Notes under the pieces: model-generated
What the model was told of the DNA's origin: nothing
What the model saw: only the letters and a program-made list of their open reading frames with translations
Databases searched by the model: none
Translations under genes and position numbers: made by a program
Assembly: GCA_037954325.1 (NCBI GenBank)
Contig: JBBMNZ010000015.1
Span: forward strand, 16,149,001-16,213,000
Direction: 5' to 3'
DNA: 64,000 nt
From: Fistularia commersonii
Lineage: Eukaryota > Chordata > Actinopteri > Syngnathiformes > Fistulariidae
Shown here: positions 1-10,115 of the stretch, in pieces
Layout of the letters: every line of letters starts with the position of its first letter
Position numbering within the stretch: the first letter of the stretch is position 1

Positions 1-194
1 TCTGGGAAGGCCGTCCACAGGGTTCAGGAGTGTGTCGATGGGAGTTTTTGACCATTCTTCCGCACCGATGTTGGACGAGAAGGCCTGGCTCTCAGTCTTC
101 GCTCTAATTCATCCCAAAGGTGTTCTATGGGGTTGAGGTCAGGACTCAAGTCTTTCTGGAGCACAATCATGTTGGAAAAAAGAAGGGTGCAGCT

Positions 195-707
195 CCAAAC
201 TCTTCTTCTTCTTCTTCCGGCTTTTCCCTTTAGGTGTCGCCGCAGCGAGTCAACTTTCTCCATCTAACCCTATTCTCTGTATCTTCCTCTCTCACACTAA
301 CTACCTTCATATCGTCTCTCACTACGTCCATAAATCTTCTCTTTGGTCTTCCTCCAGACCTCTTGCCTGGCAGCTCCAATTCCAGCATCCGTCTACCAAT
401 ATATTTGCTATCCCTCCTCTGAACATGACCGAACCATCTCAGTCTGGCTTCTCTGACCTTCTCTCCAAAACATCTAACATGTGCTGTTCCTCTGATAGAC
501 TCATTCCTGATCCTCTCCATCCTGGTCACTCCCAAAGAGAACCTCAATACCTTCATCTCTGCACCCTCTCGTTCTGCCTGCTGTCTTTTGGTCATTGTAA
601 CAGTTTCTAGTCCAAACATCATCGCTGGTCTCACCCCTGTCTTGTACACCTTTCCTTTTATTCTTATTCTTTCATTCTTTCCTTTTATCCTTTTATTATT
701 TATTCTC
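195..707 (-). mobile_element. RTE-type LINE, 3' fragment inserted in the Tc1-like element
   Basis: On the minus strand this encodes the C-terminal tail of an RTE-clade LINE protein: KGKVYKTGVRPAMM, then VLRFSLGVTRMERIRNESI, RLRWFGHVQRR and GGRPKRRFMDVV, ending at RCGDT. It is followed by the short AAG-rich 3' tail typical of the clade (the CTTCTTCTTC run at 190-205). It is 5'-truncated, as usual for LINE insertions. It sits exactly inside the Tc1 coding sequence, between the DGSMIPNLWEQLG-like part and the C-terminal part, so it inserted later. Confidence 0.85.
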
Positions 708-992
708 CAAGCTGCTCCCACAAATTTGGGATCATGGAACCGTCCAAAACGTCTTTGTATGCTGACACTTTCGGAGTTCCTTTCACTGGAACTAAGGGGC
801 AGAGTCCAGTTCCTGAAAAACAACCCCACGCAACTACGGTTCTCCTGGCAACCGCCAAGCCCAGACCCGTCCATCAGATTACCAGATGGAGAAGCTCGAT
901 TGGTCGCTCCAGAGAACGCGTCTGCACTGCTCTAGGGTCCAGTGGCGGCGTGCTTTTCACCGCATCCCACACTTTGCATTGCATTTGATGTG

Positions 993-1178
993 TTTGATAA
1001 GATAAGAACAACTTTATTAATCCCGAAGGAAATTGTTGTGCCAGAGTTACAAAAAATATAACAGTAATAAATAATAAAAAGAAAAAGGCAGAATTAGAAA
1101 TAAAAATAAACCATAAACTGTCTCAGTGAAACTATAAAGTGTCTGTAAAAGTATAAAGTGTCTTTGTAAAACTATAAA
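993..1178 (-). mobile_element. LINE/SINE tail inserted in the Tc1-like element
   Basis: Read on the minus strand this ends in CTCTGGCACAACAATTTCC then TTCGGGATTAATAAAGTT and a short GATAA-type tail. The same sequence recurs at 16910-17160 and 63230-63410. It interrupts Tc1 sequence: Tc1-like sequence resumes at GATGCAGCTGCTCGG on the far side, and GATG is present at both junctions as a possible short duplication. Confidence 0.7.
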
Positions 1179-1635
1179 GTGATGCAGCTGCTCGGCCAAT
1201 GAAACCCGCTCTATGAAGCTCTCTGCACACTGTTATTCAGCTAATCTGAAGTTTGGAGGTCTGTAGCGATTGACTCTGCAGAAAGTTGGCACCTCAACAT
1301 CCGCTGACCCCGCTCCGTCAGTATACGTGGCAAACAACTTCGTGGCTGAGTTGCTGTCGTTCCCAAACACTTCCATGTTCTTATAATCCGGCCTACAGTT
1401 GACCGAGGAATATTTAAAAGCGAGGAAATTTCACGACTGGATTTGTCGCACAGTCGGCACCCGATCACGGCTCCACGCTGGAATTCACTGAGCGACCTGT
1501 TCTTTCACAAATATTTGTAAAAATGCTTTTTTTTTTTTTTTTTATTGATTACACACCTGTGGCTGTGGAAGTGATTGGAACTCTTGAGTCCGATTATTTG
1601 GATGGGTGATCAAATACTTTTGGGCATGTAGTGTA

Positions 1636-1944
1636 TTCACAAAGTGCAGTACATCTGTACTTAAGGACGAGTCGGAGTTACGACGTGCTTTGCCATAATA
1701 TCAAAATACAGGTGGAACGCGCTGGCAGCGGAGTTGTGTGCGAGTATGTATTGTACGCGCTTATAATTGGCCAATATTCGTGCAAATATGAAAATAAAGG
1801 GGGGAGAAAAAAAAGGGTAAAATAGCACAGTACAAATGGCCTAGATGTATGCAAATACCGTATGATAGAAACGCTGTTTCGCATTACGACAGACCCCTTG
1901 GAACATTGTTAAGAGAGGACAACCTGTACGAGCAACCAGTGAAC
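1636..1944. other. Non-coding stretch, nothing recognised
   Basis: Short AT-rich sequence between the end of the Tc1-like element and the next dispersed repeat. No exon, RNA gene or repeat family is recognised. Confidence 0.5.
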
Positions 1945-2060
1945 CTCCTGCATGTTTTTGGGAGGAAAATCAGATCCAGCGGGAGGACATGGAGACGCCA
2001 ACCAGAAAGGCCTGATTAGGGATTTCAACCAGGGACCTTCTTGCTGTGGAAGAAAACTAG
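1945..2060 (-). repeat. Dispersed teleost repeat (GGATTCGAACC-type)
   Basis: Contains a diverged copy of the common fish repeat whose plus form reads GGATTCCCACAGGAGGGCC followed by GTGTGGAGTCTCCATGTTCTC and a cytosine-rich stretch. Two better copies lie at 20425-20635 and 61385-61570. The class is uncertain; it is recognised by its repetition here and by general familiarity with fish genomes. Confidence 0.6.
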
Positions 2061-4950
2061 TGGTTTCTCACCCGGGAGCTCAGTGCTCCCTCCGTCCCGT
2101 GGCTTCACCGGGTTATGAGACGGTGCAAAGCCAATGACAGAAGTCAGATGTGGCATTTGGGGAAACATCTTCAACCGGCTTCGGGCTGTTTCTCCCCCAC
2201 AAAACACACGAGTTCAATCAAGTTGAACGGAGGACGGATCAATCATTCCCATCCTTGTTTACACGCCAGACATTAATTAAAGATTGATGCCCTGACAGGA
2301 GACTCTGGAATCATCGGGTTTTTTAAAAGAGAGTTGATAAAGAGGATGATTTATATATTTAAAAAAAAAAAAAAAAAAAAAAAATTGCAATGACTCGAGC
2401 TTTCAAAACACTGACATCTGATGCAAAATCATCTTGAAAATTAGCAAGTCAAAGAGTCGAGTTCAGCGGCGTCCTAGAATGCTCTTCCTCGGACGGAACT
2501 CGTGACACTTTCCCCGATCGCACCAGCCGAGCTATTCTTAGAGGAGCATCTCTATTTCCAAGTCCTGGCGTTATTGTGCAAAATGCGTCGGTGAAAAGGA
2601 CATTAATATTCCGGGACGAACAAAACGCTTCAAGTCTTTTGAAAGCGCATCTTTAATGAAGGAGCTAAAGCTTTGGCCATTTTGGGTTCATTAAACTTGA
2701 ATCTGAATCAACTCAACAGCTCATGCATGTTTCATGATTTTTTTTTTTTTTTTTTTTTGCACATTTCATCAGGAACCCTGTCCTTCGAACAGTTAAAACA
2801 TTTCGAAGCTCCGTTCCCCCCCCCCACTTCTCCATGAGAAAGTTGTAGGCGTACGGTTTCGGCTCCCAAAAAAAGGCTAATTTTGTTGTAATGTCCAATG
2901 AAACTCCGGCCTCCTTGCAGCGGCGGCTCATTGTTATTTCAGCCGCATTGCCTGTCAGGAATAATGACAGGGTTTGAGCGCAATTCCCCAAGATGAGCGT
3001 CAGCTGAGATAAAGTATACTTAACGTCTGAATCGTCCAGAGCCGGGGAGACGTGACGGCTGCCAACACCTGCAGCGAGGCAGTCACCAGCATGGAGGCAA
3101 TAAGCCACTTAGACGCCACGAGGTAGCCGGGGTGGAACATCTGTGCCCGGGTCTGGCTGTGCACACTTCTGGGCTCTGCCGCCGCCGTCCCCCCCCCTCC
3201 TTCGGGACCTCTGAGCTGGGGCAAAAACAGCGGGATGCACTCCCAACCCCGCTCGCCCAGCTGGATGATGGAGGGCTGAAAGCAGGCAGGCGGCCAGATC
3301 CAGAATCCTGACGAGGATGCAGGTGTAGATCCCCCCCCCGCCGCCGCCGAGGGAAAGGCGTGCACGGAGTTGGCAGTAAACATAATCATGCGCCGATGAC
3401 CTAAACTGGCAAGCGAGTTGGCAGGGTCCGTCATTAGCGCCGGGCGCTCGCCGCTGCCCATATGCCGGAGCGCCGTAATTGGTGCCTCTTTCTATACGCT
3501 TAGCATGCTGGCCCCCTCTTAGCAAAATGGCCGCTGTCTCCCTCCGGGGGCGCCGTGTCCAATCACGCCTCTCACAAAACCGGCTCTCCAGGAAACCCGG
3601 CAGTCCATTTCCTCCAATTGCCTCATAACTTCAAAAAAAAAGAAACGGCGACTTCAAAGTGTCGGCGGAGGCGGGGTGAAACCGAGACGCGCCCCGTTAA
3701 GAGAAAGAGAAACCCTCACATGTGGCGGACGTCCCGTTTCCTCTCATCGGCAGTCATACGGCGGGAGCCGGGGTGACAGAGCCAATATGCTTCAGTAGGG
3801 GGATTATCCGATCTCCAGAGACCCAAGTTACACGCCGGGCCACAAAGGGGGTAAGTTAAACAAAGCGCCGGCCGCACCCCTCAGACAGACTCCCTAAACC
3901 CCGAGCAAACTCTGTGTAATTGCTCAACAAAAGCGCAATTAGCCACGACCCCATGGATATTAAGTGGGGAAAGCAGGACCTGCCGTTTTGGCAATCAAAC
4001 ATTTGCATCTCATGAATTTCCCCGCACGTGCCTTCTCTTTAGAGCAATTCTTGTTTTTCAGTCCGATTTATCTCATAAATGTAAATAAATGCAAAATACT
4101 CATTTGAATATGGATTGGAATCCCGCCGCCCCGGCGAATACTTAGCGGGGATTTTTTTCGCCGAGCCCCTCGACCGCTCCTTTCGTCAACGTCGCGGCGT
4201 TGACATTTAAAAAGTTCGCCTCCGAGACCGACCCCTTCGCAACGAGACTTTTATGTGACTTGTCCCAGCGAAAAAAAAAAAAAAAAAAACAAGAAGAGGA
4301 CGACCCCGAGCCGTCCGCCCAGATTAGTTCACCGTCTCACAATCAATGTTCGCGGCCCCTTTGTGACACGGGAGTTCATTCCAATCAGCGCCGGGGAGAG
4401 AAAATACGGCACCGCCGGAGTGAAGAGTGTCATATTGATTGGAGTTGAGTATTTTGTCATCTTTGAAGAGAGAGAGAGAGAGACAGGAAAAAAAAAAAAA
4501 CAACTTTTGAGCTTGATTGCTTTCGCGCCGCACTTTGCACGGCAGACGGTGAACTTCAAAAGAAACCAGGCGACCGGGGGGGGGGGGGGGGAAAGAAAAT
4601 CAATAGCAAGTGGTTGTCGCCGAGAAATGCACCGAGATTTGCCTGTTTCTGTCCACAAAGTCCACAAAGCTGAAGTTTCTCAAAAAGCAAGAGATGTAAA
4701 AAAAAAAAAAGATGGGAAAACATTTTATGCCAGCGAGATTCATCATGTTTGGGAGGGTGAGGGAGATTCTTCGAATTTTGCAATAAAACATTCATTTTCA
4801 CCGCGTCCCGCACTTGGGGTCGCGACCCCGGCTGTCATTGGGCGAGATCGCCAGTCCATCACACACAGTGTTTCTCCTTCTTTCATTCACACGTCTGCAG
4901 GCATTACTTCAACTTCTCCCAAGCAGATGTTCATCATCTGGACCAGACTT
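2061..4950. other. Repeat-poor gene-free block with poly(A)/(T) runs
   Basis: No supported gene. Homopolymer runs occur at 2361-2384 (A), 2739-2758 (T), 4270-4288 (A) and 4577-4590 (G). The part 3000-3540 is GC-rich and open in two minus-strand frames, but these show no recognisable domain and the openness follows from base composition. Around 3920-4140 the sequence is AT-rich and complex, with several ATTTGCAT- and ATAAATG-like motifs, and looks like a candidate conserved non-coding element. That is inference only. Confidence 0.5.
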
Positions 4951-4955
4951 TGGCA

Positions 4956-5262
4956 TTTTACGACCCGTGAGCCACATCCGGCCTGTTTTGCTTATTTTTC
5001 GTGCCCCCCGAACTATTTCCTTTGAATATTTTACAGTATTTTCACTCAACGTTGAATTTAAAAACTCAATTTTGTATGTAGAAAAAATAACGTCAGTACA
5101 TTTATATAATCATGAATGATTTTAAAGATGAAATAAAATGCCAAAAAATGTAAATATTTAAATAGCAATTAAAAAGGAATGATAGCTGGCTTGCGCATTA
5201 AAATTAAAAAGAAACGCAGCCCGCCAGACAAAATGATGGCCCACCCCTGATCTGGATCGTAC
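4956..5262. mobile_element. hAT-like MITE (GGGCCACAT / GGCCCACCCCTG family)
   Basis: AT-rich core of about 300 bp bounded by TTTACGACCCGTGAGCCACA on the left and GATGGCCCACCCCTGATCTG on the right, which are imperfect inverted repeats. This end structure is familiar from short non-autonomous hAT elements in fish. No coding capacity. Confidence 0.6.
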
Positions 5263-5382
5263 CAATGAATGAGAGGAAAAGCAGCGTCTTGGAATCGCGA
5301 GGAAAAAAAAAAAAAGACTTCAAACTTCAAATAGCAGCACGTCTTCGGAGGACGCTTGACTTTATCCCGACAGGAACATTAC

Positions 5383-5409
<27 letters not shown>
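5383..5409 (+). repeat. Poly(A) run
   Basis: 27 consecutive A residues, preceded by ACATTAC. No element body is recognised upstream. Confidence 0.9.
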
Positions 5410-5414
<5 letters not shown>

Positions 5415-5544
5415 GAAACCTTTCCCGCTGGAGGTAAAAGAAGATTTTTTCAAAAGGTTTGAAATTCAAGCAGACTCTTCCCCAGAGGTTATGAGTGTAT
5501 TATAGTCGTCTGCACACACAGGAGCGCTTGAACAGCTTTGTGCT

Positions 5545-5569
5545 CACACACACACACACACACACACAC
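5545..5569 (+). repeat. (CA)n microsatellite
   Basis: About 12 perfect CA units. Confidence 0.95.
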
Positions 5570-6412
5570 GCCTTGTCTGCCTGCAAAGCTGCTAAAACAA
5601 CATCATCATGCCCCAGCGGCTCCCGTCCCGCCTCCAGCCGCTGCAGGCCGGCCAGCTGGGCCACCGGCCCGCCTCCCCCTCTCTCTGTGCTCCATGAGCC
5701 GGGCGCTGTAACAGGTAGCCTCCCCAGGTGCTGGGAACTCCTCCCAGCCCGCTAAGCTATTGCACGCTGGCTCAACAAAGCTGAGCTTAATTAGCCAATG
5801 GGGGGGGTTAGCCAATAATGAGCGACGGTGAGGGCGATGTCATACCACGCAAGGATGCCGGGTCCTTTTTCAGGGGGGGTGAATTATGGATTTTAACCAT
5901 CTGGCCGCGCAGGATCGGAGGGGAGAGGAAAACGATACGCTTGACGGACGACTCCAACAAAGATGTGGCGAGAGCGGGAGAGGGGCGTGGCCCGGATCAC
6001 AAGCCGAATTATAGCAAGCGTGACCGAGCCATTGTGTGCCCTGATGGGCCGGGTATTCACAGCTGCGGCAGCCGAAATTGTTCTTTTATATTCTTTTATT
6101 CTCCTCTTATTGAAGCCAGAGGGGCTCGAGAAATGATTAACCGACACCACAACAAGACGAACCCTTTGTCAAACGTTCCCTCTCAATTTAGCGACGGCGA
6201 GCGAACCCCACCCCGCTTGGTTAACCGTGCCGTCGCCGCTCGGGATTCGGACGGTTTCGATGGAATAAAGAGGCTCCTGCGTTTGCACGGCAAACCAGAA
6301 AAACGTGACTTTTCTGCACGTTTTTCTCCACAGCACATGACTTTAACAGGTAAAACACACCGGCGGGACATTCAAGCAGAAACCAACCGTAAACTAAAAA
6401 CCAAAAGGAAGG
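5570..6412. other. Gene-free block, candidate conserved non-coding DNA
   Basis: GC-moderate, repeat-poor. The piece 5740-5810 has GCTTAATTAGCCAATGG, which combines a TAATTA homeodomain core with a CCAAT-like motif. A 211-residue open frame (5818-6453) runs into the following LINE tail and shows no domain, so it is not called as a gene. Confidence 0.45.
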
Positions 6413-6830
6413 TTAAATATACTTTATTGATCCCCATTGGGGAAATTCATTGACTGTATCTATAAATAATAAGACATGGAAAAAATAGCAAAAGACATCC
6501 AAAAATACATAAACAGCAGAGTGAACAGAAACAAGGAGAAGAGTTGACAACTGAATAAATAAATAAAATGGGTGGAAAAATGTCATGTAATTCAATGGTC
6601 GGTGTAATAAAATAGAACAATATTCTTTTCATCGTCCCACGGCGGGGAAATTTCAACCACACACAGCAGAAGTGGACAGTTGACAAAAATAGAGGACACT
6701 AAAATATGCAATTAACAGTGCTCACAATATAAATATGTATAAATAGGTAGGTAAACAATGTGACAATATATAAGCAGTATAGACATTTGCAAAAATTGCG
6801 ACTAATCCGTACATGAGAAGTAACTAAAAG
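6413..6830 (-). mobile_element. Two adjacent LINE/SINE tails (L2-like)
   Basis: Read on the minus strand, one tail ends GAATTTCCCCAATGGGGATC then AATAAAGTA (6418-6450). A second ends GAAATTTCCCCGCCGTGGGAC (6630-6655). Both are followed upstream by AT-rich sequence with GTCTTTTGCTATTTTTTCC-like text shared with other copies here. These are 3' ends of L2/CR1-type fish retroelements; no coding part remains. Confidence 0.7.
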
Positions 6831-6954
6831 GTACTCGAATCACTTTTTTTTCCGCTCATCTTTGTTTCCCGTGCAGTGTTTTCACACTAAACTATCCATC
6901 CAACCTCTGCTGCTGATCCTGCACTCAGGGTCGCAGTTGCACTACATGAGATGC

Positions 6955-7018
6955 ACTTCAATGATTCCATGCTTGGGAAATTGTTTTGAAGCAGCAAGAC
7001 GTACAAGGACAAGACAAG
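6955..7018 (-). mobile_element. LINE/SINE tail (CTTGTCCTTGT family)
   Basis: On the minus strand reads CTTGTCCTTGTACGTCTTGC then TGCTTCAAAACAATTTCCC and AAGCATGGAATCAT. The same tail recurs at 28255-28330, 56870-56945 and 61580-61640. Confidence 0.7.
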
Positions 7019-7027
7019 ATAAAAATA

Positions 7028-7248
7028 TACTGCTCAAAAAAATAGCACCCATTCATTTGGACTTGTTTTAAGGACATTAAATCACGCTGGATCAGCCCGA
7101 AGTGTGTTTTTACACTTTCATTTAGAGCCTGACTCCGAACCCAGACCTCCATGGGTTCATACATTTGATTTCCATTGATCATTTTTGTGTAATTTTGTTG
7201 TCACTTCATTCAACTATGTAAAGAACAAAGTCTTTCATAAGAATATTT
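7028..7248 (+). mobile_element. Tc1/mariner-like MITE, deleted copy (ACTGCTCAAAAAAATA family)
   Basis: Starts TACTGCTCAAAAAAATAG and continues with the same internal text as the complete copy at 20962-21319 (TTGTTTTAAGGACATTA, CCAGACCTCCATGGGTT). About 90 bp near the left end and the right terminal repeat are missing. It runs directly into the microsatellite that follows. Confidence 0.8.
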
Positions 7249-7390
7249 CATGTGTGTGTGTATATACACACACAAACGCACATTTATAAATACACACACA
7301 CACACACATATATACAGACACACACACACACGCACACACATATATACACGTATATACAGACACACGCACTTATATATATATAAGTGCGTG

Positions 7391-7421
<31 letters not shown>

Positions 7422-7665
7422 GCGCACACGCACGCACACACATATACATACACGCATACACACACACACACACACGCACACACATATATACATACACACG
7501 TATATCCGCAAACACATGTACACATATATACACACACACATATACACATATATACACATACACACGCACGCACACATATATATATACACATACACACACA
7601 CACATATATTTATATATATATATACACATACATACACACACTTATTATTTATATACATATATCCA
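7249..7665. repeat. Compound (CA)n/(TA)n microsatellite
   Basis: About 415 bp of interrupted CA, TATA and CGCA repeats, open in most frames because of the simple sequence. It begins where the preceding MITE breaks off, so the MITE right end may have been lost through expansion. Includes a near-palindrome CGCACTTATATATATATAAGTGCG at about 7364-7388. Confidence 0.9.
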
Positions 7666-7682
7666 TACACAGGTCACTGTGT

Positions 7683-7772
7683 ATGGAACTGAAGAAGCCT
7701 CTCGGAGGAGGGGTGAAACGTCTCCAAGTGAAGAAATTCAAGTCCAGTTGCCACGAGAAGAATATTTCCACA
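7683..7772 (+). repeat. Dispersed repeat, GAAGCCTCTCGGA arm
   Basis: Contains GAAGAAGCCTCTCGGAGGAG, GTGAAACGTCTCCAAGTGAA and GAAATTCAAGTCCAGTTGCC. The same ~90-bp arm occurs at 35190-35272, 41151-41260 (as a hairpin), 54160-54275 and twice as inverted arms at 55690-56085. Confidence 0.8.
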
Positions 7773-8190
7773 TTGTTACGGGTTGTCCGATGTCTGCGGG
7801 ACCGCCTTGGGTCGGCTTACCTGCAGCGGAGAGGCCGAACGCGGGAACTCCTGCGAGCGGACGCCGTCCTTTCTGACGAAAAGCGCCGCTTCTGCAGGCA
7901 AAGGATCCTGGTCCTCCTGTGCGAACGCCACGGCAACAACTGTGGTGTCACACTCCTAAATTGTGCTCATCGGTGTTAAGAGTCTTATGTTTGGACATTT
8001 TGCGATTGGATTTCTTGAACTTTCTCTGCTCTGCTCATTTTCTTTGTGGAAAACACTGCAAGAAGGTTCCCTGGTTGAGGAGCTCCACCTGTGTGCAATC
8101 AGTGGCGTCCAGGCCGGCCCTCTTCCTCCCTGCTCCTCCCCTCCTGCTCACCTGCATGCTTTCTTCTGGAGTTCTGCCTTCAGAATCAAA
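7773..8190. other. Non-coding stretch, no gene recognised
   Basis: GC-rich to 7930, then mixed sequence. Overlapping plus-strand open frames exist but none carries a recognisable domain or consistent splice signals. Confidence 0.4.
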
Positions 8191-8385
8191 TCACAACACT
8201 TTATTTATCCCCCAGGGGGAAATTGCTTTTTGTTGAAAGCGGCTCCTGCAACAGAGCGAAGTGGGGAAGAATCAAAATGGAACCCTATATGAAATAAAGC
8301 ATATAATAGAGAATGATAAAAAGTAAAATAAAAAATGGTAAAAATCAAAAGAAAGAATAAAAAAAAAAAAAAAGGTATCTTTTTC
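8191..8385 (-). mobile_element. LINE/SINE tail
   Basis: On the minus strand ends GCAATTTCCCCCTGGGGGAT then AAATAAAGTG (8200-8230), the L2-like tail signature, followed by an A-rich stretch at 8358-8373 on the plus strand. Confidence 0.65.
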
Positions 8386-8475
8386 TTTGCACTATAAAGC
8401 GCGCTTAAAATACTTGCATTTTCCCAAAATCCGTCCATGCGCTTTATAATCCGGTGCTCCTCATGAATGAATTCC
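8386..8475. mobile_element. MITE fragment (GCGCTTTATAATCCGG family)
   Basis: Reads ACTATAAAGCGCGCTTAAAA and then GCGCTTTATAATCCGGTGCT, the text of a short fish MITE in which CTATAAGGCGCACTT-like and CGCCTTATAATCCGG-like blocks alternate. A related fragment is at 9188-9252. Confidence 0.55.
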
Positions 8476-8504
8476 TGTTGTCCTGACTGACCTCAAACCA
8501 ATTT

Positions 8505-8700
8505 TATCAGAATCAGAATTGCTTTATTCGCCAAATCATTTTGCAACTACAAGGAATTTGCTTTGGTTGACGGAGCTGTAACAGCCATTGAATAAGGGAA
8601 AAATAAAAGTGAGATCAGGGTGATCGTGGTTGGTTGTGCAAAGCAGTGCAAGGTAGTGCATTAGAGGGGTCGGTACAGTGTCAGCGGTGGAACGGGTCAT
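8505..8700 (-). mobile_element. LINE/SINE tail, second type
   Basis: Begins TCAGAATCAGAATTGCTTTA TTCGCC and continues AACTACAAGGAATTTGC, a familiar fish tail (minus orientation), then CAAAGCAGTGCAAGGTAGTG. No coding part. Confidence 0.55.
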
Positions 8701-9187
8701 TATTATTTATGTGGAACACTAAGCTCAAAAAATCTGTCAAAATATTTGAGTGTGACTTTGGGAAGTAACCAAGCCGCTCCGCTTGATTGATTGTCGGACC
8801 GTTACCGCCTGGGACGTTGAATTAAAGCGGGTCCTTGGTTGAATACGGGTTGGATAACAAATTATGAAGTGCTGGAATGCAACGTTGTTCCAACATCACG
8901 CTAACTTCACGCGTCTGCTATCGCTGGCAATGATTAACCAATCAGAGAACGCCATTTTTTGTAAAACTGGTATGTACTGTGACCCAAAATGGCACCTGAG
9001 ACATGCTTACGATGCAGAATTTAAAGTCAAGGCTAGCAGTCGCGCAGTAGATGATGGGAATAGAAGAAAAAAGAATTTAACAGGAATGAATTGATTGTAC
9101 GGAAGTGGAGGAAGCAAGCAGATGAACTGCACCAAGTAAAGACCAAACAGATTTAGAAAATAGCCACTGTTACAGGACAAAATTATA
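8701..9187. other. Non-coding stretch, nothing recognised
   Basis: Unique-looking AT-rich sequence. The 76-residue frame 8864-9094 has no recognisable domain. Confidence 0.4.
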
Positions 9188-9252
9188 TACCGTATTTTTT
9201 AATCATACGCCTTATACTGAAGTGCGCCTTATGGTCCTCAAAAATACGGCAT
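9188..9252. mobile_element. Short foldback MITE (CCGTATTTTT ends)
   Basis: CCGTATTTTTTAATCATACG on the left and CTCAAAAATACGG on the right are inverted repeats flanking CGCCTTAT-type motifs; about 65 bp in all. Confidence 0.55.
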
Positions 9253-10107
9253 GTAAAAATATATGTATTAAGTTCAGACCACAGTTCATGTCACTATCTT
9301 CCACCTTGTGTTCTGATCCAGGATGAATTGTTCAAATAAATGCGGAACTCATTTGATCCTCCGGGTCCAGAAAGCCAAGGGCTTGAGCAGCTGCTTTTGG
9401 AGGCCGGTGTCTCAACGGGCTGGAAAAACCACTGGTTCTCGAATGTTCATGAAAACTTTAAACAAGAAAAAAAAAAAAATTTGGAATGGTGTCAGAAAGG
9501 ATGCAGGGCCAACACCAGCCATACTTGTAGACGGGCCTTGATTTGCGCCGCTTGCCAATTTGCCCACCATGCTTCCAAAACGACCCCTTCCCTTTTTTTT
9601 TTTTTTCTTTCCCCCGCGCTGGCTTTTTGTTGTACTTCTTCCATCTGGTGTCCATTTTGCAGCGCGCCTCTTCTGGCCCTCGGGGAGGGCGGAAGCAAAA
9701 GAGCAACCGCGGCGAGCTTAACAAAACCTCCGCGAGGGCACCGGTCCCTCCCGCCTCTCCATAAACCCACCGAGATGGAGTTTTCATAGCAATTAGGAGA
9801 GGGAGACAAGTGGCTTCTTCGCAGGCGCCCGGCGGCCTCCCGTCGCCTCTGGTACCGACGTTCTCACATCACGCCGAAGCCATTAGAGCAGCCGGCCTGC
9901 TGGCGAGGGCTAATTGCCGGCCTCTCAGGAAACGACCGCGACTCTAATGCCGATGTTGTCATTTAGCGGCTCCGGAGATCAGAGAGTGCGGGTTTACGGT
10001 GACGAGCAGCCGTAAACGCCCGGTTTGAATTGTTCCGCAGCACAGTTACGTGTATTTTTGGAGGACGGCGGAATCGCTGACCATGCAAGGCTTGTTTCGA
10101 CGACTTG
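9253..10107. other. Gene-free block, candidate conserved non-coding DNA
   Basis: Contains poly(T) at 9592-9606. The part 9790-10020 is GC-rich, repeat-free and has GCTAATTGCC and ATTAGAGCAG motifs; it looks constrained, but no alignment could be run. No exon is supported. Confidence 0.45.
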
Positions 10108-10115
10108 CTTGTTTA

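Larger units (their letters stand above)
1..1635 (-). mobile_element. Tc1-like transposon, broken by two later insertions
   Basis: Pieces of one Tc1/mariner-family element lie in order on the minus strand. The terminal inverted repeat is at about 1591-1633, ending ...CATGTAGTG next to a TA. The helix-turn-helix N-terminal part of the transposase is at 1241-1468 (residues such as SSREISSLLNIPRSTVGRII). A central part is at 710-990 (WGCFSG- and DGSMIPNLWEQLG-like stretches). The C-terminal SPDLNPIEHLWDELERRLR motif is at about 70-160. The reading frame is broken by frameshifts and stops, so it cannot make transposase. The far inverted repeat lies outside the window. Family assignment rests on these motifs. 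Confidence 0.85.

Noticed and set aside
3000..3525. Two overlapping minus-strand open frames (153 and 138 aa)
   Set aside because: GC-rich sequence suppresses stops; both frames are equally open, no domain is recognisable, and poly-Gly runs derive from C-runs.
4255..5025. 256-residue plus-strand open frame
   Set aside because: Crosses several A and G homopolymers that produce Lys and Gly runs, and runs into a MITE; no recognisable protein.
5818..6453. 211-residue plus-strand open frame
   Set aside because: Runs into a LINE tail, has no domain and no splice or promoter support; consistent with chance in balanced-composition DNA.
7210..7876. Long frames of Cys/Val/Tyr or His/Thr/Ile repeats
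   Set aside because: Translation of CA/TA microsatellite, not protein-coding.
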